Positions 58,670 through 64,000 of a stretch of DNA of 64,000 bases are shown one piece after another. The stretch comes from Dictyophora rubrovolvata (taxonomy: Eukaryota > Basidiomycota > Agaricomycetes > Phallales > Phallaceae), in the NCBI GenBank assembly GCA_029959195.1, contig CP114127.1:558001-622000 (forward strand). Reading direction: 5' to 3'. Made by a program: the position numbers and the translations under genes. Below the pieces are notes generated by a model. That model saw only the letters and a program-made list of their open reading frames with translations. It was not told the DNA's origin and did not search any database. Position 1 is the stretch's first letter, and every line of letters begins with the position of its first letter.

Positions 58670-61600
58670 TCAATCCATGGGCTGCATCATGGACTCGAAC
58701 ATCTCCACTATAGAATTAGCAGAGTCAGTGGAGTTTGAATTTGAATCGAACATATTGCTGGAGTCGTCCCTGTTCCAATAGCTGGGAAGCATGGGTGGAT
58801 GCACGTAACCAGGCATGGGAGACTGGTGCCCTTGCGGTAACATCTGGGGCTGTATGTACGACATCATCGTTACGTCTTCGTTAGGAAGCATCTGAGGATG
58901 AATATAGGAGTTTGATGACATTTCCGAAGGAAGCACCATGGGCGGATGGAAACCAGGTGGAACCACGTCGTCGGGAATAGCCATAGGCGGATGCAATTTC
59001 TCCCATGAATAGTTTTCATATCCATCGTAAGATGAGTAAATGGAAGAGAATGGTAAAGAGTAGACTGAGAATGTCGGCGAAGCACCGGGGGACCTGCTAC
59101 TGCTGTTTAAGGAAGTAGCTGAAGGGGGCGGATCAGTAGGCGGTGAAGAACTCTCATGAGAAGCTGACGAAAGACGGCGACGCTTGTTGTTTCCCTCAAT
59201 GCTGTACGCCGAGGATTCCCCATTGATCGACGTCTGGATCGGTGGAAGGTCGGAAACGGACGAGGTATATTGATACAGGTAGTCCGGATGGTACGGTCCG
59301 GGGAAATATGGGAAATTGTTGCCGCCACCGCCACTGTTGCTACTATTAACATTATCACCGTTAGTATTGTTGTTATTAGAAGTCGTAGACGTAGTAGCGT
59401 TGCCTCCGCCGCCGCCGTTGCTATTATTGTTTCTAATATTATTCGCTTCTTGGTCTTGCAAAATGGTAGAGCTCAACATCGTGTCGTTCGCAATCGAGGT
59501 TTCTTTCGTACCGTAGTCCGCTCTTGAAGACGAACCGGCAGGTGTGGACGTGTAGTCGTAAGAAAACTGTGGAGTTTTCTGTTCGTCTTGTGATTGCTCA
59601 TCCTCAGTGACTGCAGCAGGCTGAGGGCTTGGAACTCGGGCGGGTGAAGTCCGCCGACTGGCACCGGGGCTAGCAGAGTGAATCTCAGAACTAGAACGAA
59701 CCAAGCCAGCGCGTTTTAACTCGTGCCTTGATCGTTTACGAACAACATCCGACTTCATAGACAATGGACGATTAGTCCCGTGAAGCTTGTAACTAAAAAA
59801 AATCGCACAATAATTAGCCCAGTTTGTAAAGCCGAGATTTTTAAAAGGAGAAACTTACTACAACCCACAACTGCACAAAAGAAAAAAAAAAGACGGGAAA
59901 GTAAAGGCTTCACGAACCTGTTCGGTAATCTTAAAGGGTGGATTTAAAACTTACGCATTGCAAACAGTTTTGCCTTCGTCGTCTTTACGCCATAGAGGTG
60001 TAGCTGTCGTGTGGCAGTTGAAGCATTTCGCTGCTGGAAAAATATCAGAAATCCAACAAAAAGCAAAACAAAACGATCGGTTTCCGTACCGCCAACTACT
60101 TCTGCGTCAACCGAACGAGTATGGGAATGATGCCCACCCCGAGTATTGTCACCGCTCTGAGTCCTCATGGTCTTGGGACGGGGGCGTTTATGCTAATAAT
60201 GGAACTATATGAGTAACAGATAATAGTCAGAAATACAAGCTTTATCCTTGCCAATTTGCAGTAAAGACCGCAAGCATTGCAGTTGAGTTCGTCATTTAAT
60301 CCTCGACGCCACAGAGGAGTATGAGTAGCTCCGCAGTTCGAGCACTCGGTCTTGGTTCCGGCAGGAGTAGAAATAGGAATTACGGTCGCACCTGGTGCAT
60401 TTGACGGTCTTGTAGAAGTTGAAGTAGGTGCGGGGCTGGAAGATGGAGGATTGTTCATTAAGGCCATGGGGTTTAAGGTAGTCGCCTGAGCCTGAGCCTG
60501 AGTTTGAGTTTGAGCCTGAGTCTGAGTCTGAGTCTGAGTGGTATTGGAAGAAACAGAAGATTGCCGTTGACGAGAATTGGTGGAGGAACGTCTAGAGAGA
60601 TAGGAAGGAGAAACGTAGGGAGAAGACGAGGATGAAGTTGAAGGCTGTTGCTGCTGCTGCACCACCGCAGTCTCCATTACTACTTGTGGCTGCTGGGGTG
60701 CGACAGTCTTGGTGGTGGTCGCAGCCGCAGCAGCAAGACGAGAATTTTCAGCTTCGATCCACTTGGCCATTTCGAAGCTGGTGGAATCGAATACGGTGTT
60801 AGACTCGGTGGGTTCTTGTTTGGAAACAATGGCATTCGCAGTCACGTTTGCGGTTGCGGTTACGTTTGTATTCGGGGTCGTAGTCGTGGTAGTGTCGTTA
60901 TTATCGTTAGGAGAAGGTTGATCAGAAACGCTGTTTTCTTTCATGGTTCGGTCACTCTGGGAGTTAGCAGCATTGGCTTCCTCTTCAGCAGCCTGGGCGG
61001 CCTGGGACGCATCAATGGAAGCAAGAACTTGCTCCCAGCAGGTGGGACTCCCGCCTTCCACTTCCAAGAGCTCGTCCAGCGGTAGCTCTATCGTCGGTCT
61101 GGAAATACCCAGTCCAGAGCTGGGGGAAACTTCGTTAATGTACGTCATCGGAACATCTTCACCGTAGGTCTGGGTAGGCGCATAAGAAGGGGACGGATAA
61201 AGGATTGCTGTAGGACCGAAGTTACTGGAGAAGATGCTGGGAAGGCGAACAGCAGCCTGCTGGGGATGATAATGAGAAGTCGAGGAAGAGTAATTATTGG
61301 ACCGGGTGATGGTAGTAGCGTTCTCGTTGGGGGAAAAGGGTGTAGAAGTAACTTCGGCCATAGGTTGATCTTCATCATTGGACCTGCCGTCAGACCCATC
61401 GCCATTACCGTTCGGGAGCTGACCATGCGCCGAAGAAGCATTGACGTTTTTGGAGATGACACTAAGATTGACTTTAAGAGCCGGCTCCTTGAACGTCGTT
61501 TGCTGCTTCTTGCCGGTGGCAGGGGATACGGCAAGCTTGGACTTGGTTCCATTGACGACGACGGGAGGCGAGAGACCGTTCGGGGCGGTCGTGGAAGTGG

Positions 61601-62220
61601 GCGCAGATGATGCAGTCGTACCGGTAGCTGGCTGGCTGGGAGTGGGATTATCGAGGGAAAAGGTGAACTGCATGCGACGAATGCCGCCGGAGTGTGCGGC
61701 ACCTTCGCGAAGTCGTTCGATTTCTTCAGCGCGGCGTCGCATCTTGTCTGAGGATTGGGTACGCTTGTACCCGGGAGCACGAAGCTCTTCAATATTCCTG
61801 AATGGATAGGTAAGATACCGTTGAAGCGCCTAGCGGCGGGTGAGGAAGGGGATGGACGAGGACGAACTTTCCCTTTTCTCTGTCGAGCTTGTCACCCATA
61901 TTCCTGGAGAGTTTCTTGAATTCGCGCTTGGACTTTGCATTGTCGGATTCGACCATGATGTTGTGGAGGTGCCAAAGCCGCCAGCTGAGGTTCTCAAGAC
62001 GTTGTCCCTGCTCGAGATGGGCAGCGACCTTGGTGCATACTTTCCATGTTTTGGTGAGCGAGTCGCCGTCGTTCATGTTGTGAAAGGCGACAAAAGACTT
62101 GTTGCCCTGGAAAAGAGAGCAAAATAAAAATATATAAATCACGGCATGAATATGGGGCTTTTAAAAGAAAAACAAAGGCAGCAGGCAACGTGCCTTGAAC
62201 TTGAGAATGAAGGGCGCCAT
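58670..62220 (-). CDS. AreA-like transcription factor: DUF1752 plus two GATA zinc fingers
   Basis: Nuclear regulator of 1042 aa in seven exons (62220-62194, 62106-61868, 61797-60252, 60192-60090, 60033-59955, 59870-59859, 59792-58670), phases exact. The N-terminal DUF1752 region contains DGDSLTKTWKVCTKVA and RLENLSWRLW, as in AreA/Nit2-type nitrogen regulators, followed by GGIRRMQFTFSLD. Finger 1 has C574-x2-C577-x17-C595-x2-C598 (CSNCGATHTPLWRR). Finger 2 has C642, C645, C663 and C666 (CFNCHTTATPLWRK), followed by YKLHGTNRPLSMKSDVVRKR. Between and after them are Gln/Thr/Asn-rich low-complexity regions. Introns 1 and 3 seem to use GC donors; for intron 3 a GT donor 15 nt downstream is possible and would add five residues. 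Target genes (nitrogen or iron) are not determinable here. Confidence 0.87.
59859..59870 (-). other. 12-nt microexon of the GATA factor gene
   Basis: Flanked by an acceptor (TTTTGTGCAG) and a donor (GTAAGT). It encodes the end of Ala665, Cys666 (last zinc ligand of finger 2), Gly, Leu and the start of Tyr. Skipping it would remove a zinc ligand. Confidence 0.8.
60485..60539 (-). repeat. Hexanucleotide repeat coding (T/A)Q in the GATA factor
   Basis: About nine CTGAGY units on the plus strand; on the coding strand they give an alternating TQ/AQ tract. Likely length-variable between strains. Confidence 0.8.
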
Positions 62221-64000
62221 GGCTTAATTATGAAAAGTAACGTCTTGAAAAAGAATCAGCAGCACGAACACACTCGAAAGAATAAAAACGTAAAATCGAT
62301 GGTTGAGAGAGAACGAAAAGGATGGTGATGAAGGAGGTCTGGCGTGAAAAAGAAAAAAAGAAAAAAAAAACTCAAAGAAAATATTGGCCTCGAGTTATGT
62401 TCCGAAGTGGGAATCTCCGGCGCTTCTTTGCACTGCACAGCACGTTGCAATTCAGGCTCGAACCAATTCGGAAGAATGATGACTAATTTACGCGCAAAAT
62501 CTTTTCAGAAAATTATGGAAATTAATTTTCGGTCCAAAATATCTCGATATCCCCGTGACATCAGGTGTAAATTAAAAAAAGACAGTATCGTGTCTAATTC
62601 CCGCACCGAATTTTCCGACCAACGACAAATTAGTTAACAACACGTTCCCCGGCCATGCAACTTTTGTAAATGTCAGCTAGCTAGCGGCTCGGCCATCATT
62701 CCTGCAATATACAATATATTTTTTGGACAGCAAGATGTCATTCATTCAATGCTCGAGTGAGAACATACACCTTGTGCCGTGGTGGGGAGGCTTACGTTCG
62801 TTCTTGCCCATTCCCGGCAAATGCAGGAAGTTAGTCTTGCAGGGACACCCATGCAATACATACCCATATCCATATCCATATCCTCTCTTGAATCTTATCT
62901 ATTTCGCTTCCCAGATGGCAAGGGGGGGGAACTCTTCAAAGATCTACCACGTTGCCAGTAGTACTTACTCCATCTGATCATCCCTAAACGGCTAGCTGGC
63001 GGAAGGGAAGAGAAAGGTTAAGCCTTTGTTGTTCAATTCAATCCTCGCCCCCCTTCACGACTCCCAAGTCGTCTTCTGTCAGGCGCGGTGGGAATTCACC
63101 CGGTCACTCGCGACGTCTAAATATGAAATTACTTCGGATAGCGAACCCCTCGACTACTATCCCCATCAAAAATATGTCATCGCGCTATTGTATTCCTTGC
63201 GAACACGAAGCTGCCATTCCGTAATATTAAACCGTTTATATATATTCGCACCCTTCCTCTCGAAAAGTTCTTGTTGTGTTCAATTAAGCCAACACCAGAT
63301 TTAATACAATATTCGAAACCTCTTAAATGGCTCACACAATGATCTTTCCTGGAGAGGTGCCTTTACCTCATGGCGAGGGAGATGGATAAACTCACCATGT
63401 GTGCGTGCGGGGTAGACTTGCAACATATCAATAGAACTCTGCCCTGTAATATCAACAAACCGTAATGGCAGAATCCGACGACTTGTGAAATCCGTTATCA
63501 GCAAGGCAGTTATGTAGTAAGTTTACCACGGATTGATATTCTTTCTTTGTAAGGGGCGTGGACTGGTTATCTCTCTCAATGACCGGTTGCCCGACGTCGT
63601 CTTCTCAGGTTAGAAGTCTCAAAAATGCACTACTAGGTTCAAGGACTGACTAATAACGGATACTGATACGTAGCCTTCCAAGGGAAAAAGCCACAGTTAT
63701 ATTAAATTCACGTGCATATTCTCATGCAATCAATTGATTGTGATTGCGCAACTCAAGTCAGAAGGGGTCTAGTCCCCGAATTGTTATGAGTCACTGGTCA
63801 GGCAGTGGATCGCCAGCACGGATGGATCAAAGCCTTCGCGTCCCTCGTTCATATGGAGGTACCAAATGGCAAATCCACCATTATCTAGGCACTATCGTTT
63901 CACGCACGAGAAAGATGTTTGTTCCATGAAATAATTCCGAGGGTGATAGATGGAAGAGCTTCGTTTCTAAATTAAACCGGCATGCCAGGGTCCTTACCAA
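62221..64000. other. Intergenic upstream of the GATA gene, no gene seen
   Basis: Purine-rich just upstream of the GATA start, then mixed sequence with only short frames lacking family features. A CATATC tandem repeat lies near 62860-62880. The window ends without a further gene. Confidence 0.35.

Noticed and set aside
60648-61085. 145-codon plus-strand frame
   Set aside because: Antisense shadow of GATA factor low-complexity coding sequence.
1-64000. CRISPR arrays, rRNA genes, bacterial operons
   Set aside because: None seen; the spliced eukaryotic gene structure makes them unlikely.

Overview
The window reads as nuclear DNA of a filamentous mushroom-forming basidiomycete (Agaricomycetes). 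Genes are split by many short GT-AG introns of about 45-90 nt, and they include families typical of Agaricomycetes: DUF6533 and DUF6534 membrane proteins, GH79 and GH127 glycoside hydrolases, GMC oxidoreductases, a DUF1752/GATA regulator and a Tad-like non-LTR retrotransposon. No prokaryotic features, CRISPR arrays, rRNA or convincing tRNA genes were seen. Exon structures were worked out by hand from splice sites and reading-frame continuity.

Layout. 0.3-7.9 kb: GMC oxidoreductase (+), M28 aminopeptidase (-) and GH127 beta-L-arabinofuranosidase (+). 7.95-13.79 kb: a nearly full-length LINE with EN, RT and RNase H, inserted 8 nt past the GH127 stop, with a 13-bp target-site duplication and one in-frame stop in ORF2. 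14-20 kb: a small hypothetical protein (-), an F-box-like protein (-) and a DUF6534 seven-helix protein (+). 20.8 kb: a GH127 gene fragment whose second half is inverted. 22.7-32.3 kb: an old tandem segmental duplication. Unit 1 is an isopenicillin-N-synthase-like 2OG-Fe(II) oxygenase (-) plus intact mitochondrial Mn-SOD (+). Unit 2 is a second intact oxygenase (-) plus a decayed 3' piece of the SOD gene carrying a MITE-like insert and, upstream of it, a 40-bp LINE remnant with its own 12-bp duplication. 32.3-37.5 kb: two DUF6533 membrane-protein paralogues (-). 39.7-44 kb: GPI-anchored GH79 beta-glucuronidase-like enzyme (-) and an Sfp-type phosphopantetheinyl transferase-like protein (-). 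44-49 kb: gene-poor. 49-54.4 kb: Ure2p-like GST (-), Rho-family GTPase (-) and a Ser/Thr-rich single-pass membrane protein (-). 55.2-57.2 kb: PET117 (-) and a ZNHIT2-like HIT-finger protein (+) sharing a 111-bp divergent promoter. 58.7-62.2 kb: an AreA-like DUF1752 protein with two GATA zinc fingers (-).

Functionally the window mixes housekeeping genes (SOD2, PET117, ZNHIT2, Rho) with secreted or biomass-related enzymes (GMC, M28, GH127, GH79); there is no obvious biosynthetic operon-like cluster. The most unusual observation is gene architecture: very small exons recur. In the GH79 gene the reading frame closes only if a 2-nt exon at 41020-41021 is used. Other exons of 7 (Rho), 12 (GATA), 13, 15, 19, 20 and 21 nt are supported by phase and family motifs. 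The GATA gene also appears to use one or two GC-AG introns.
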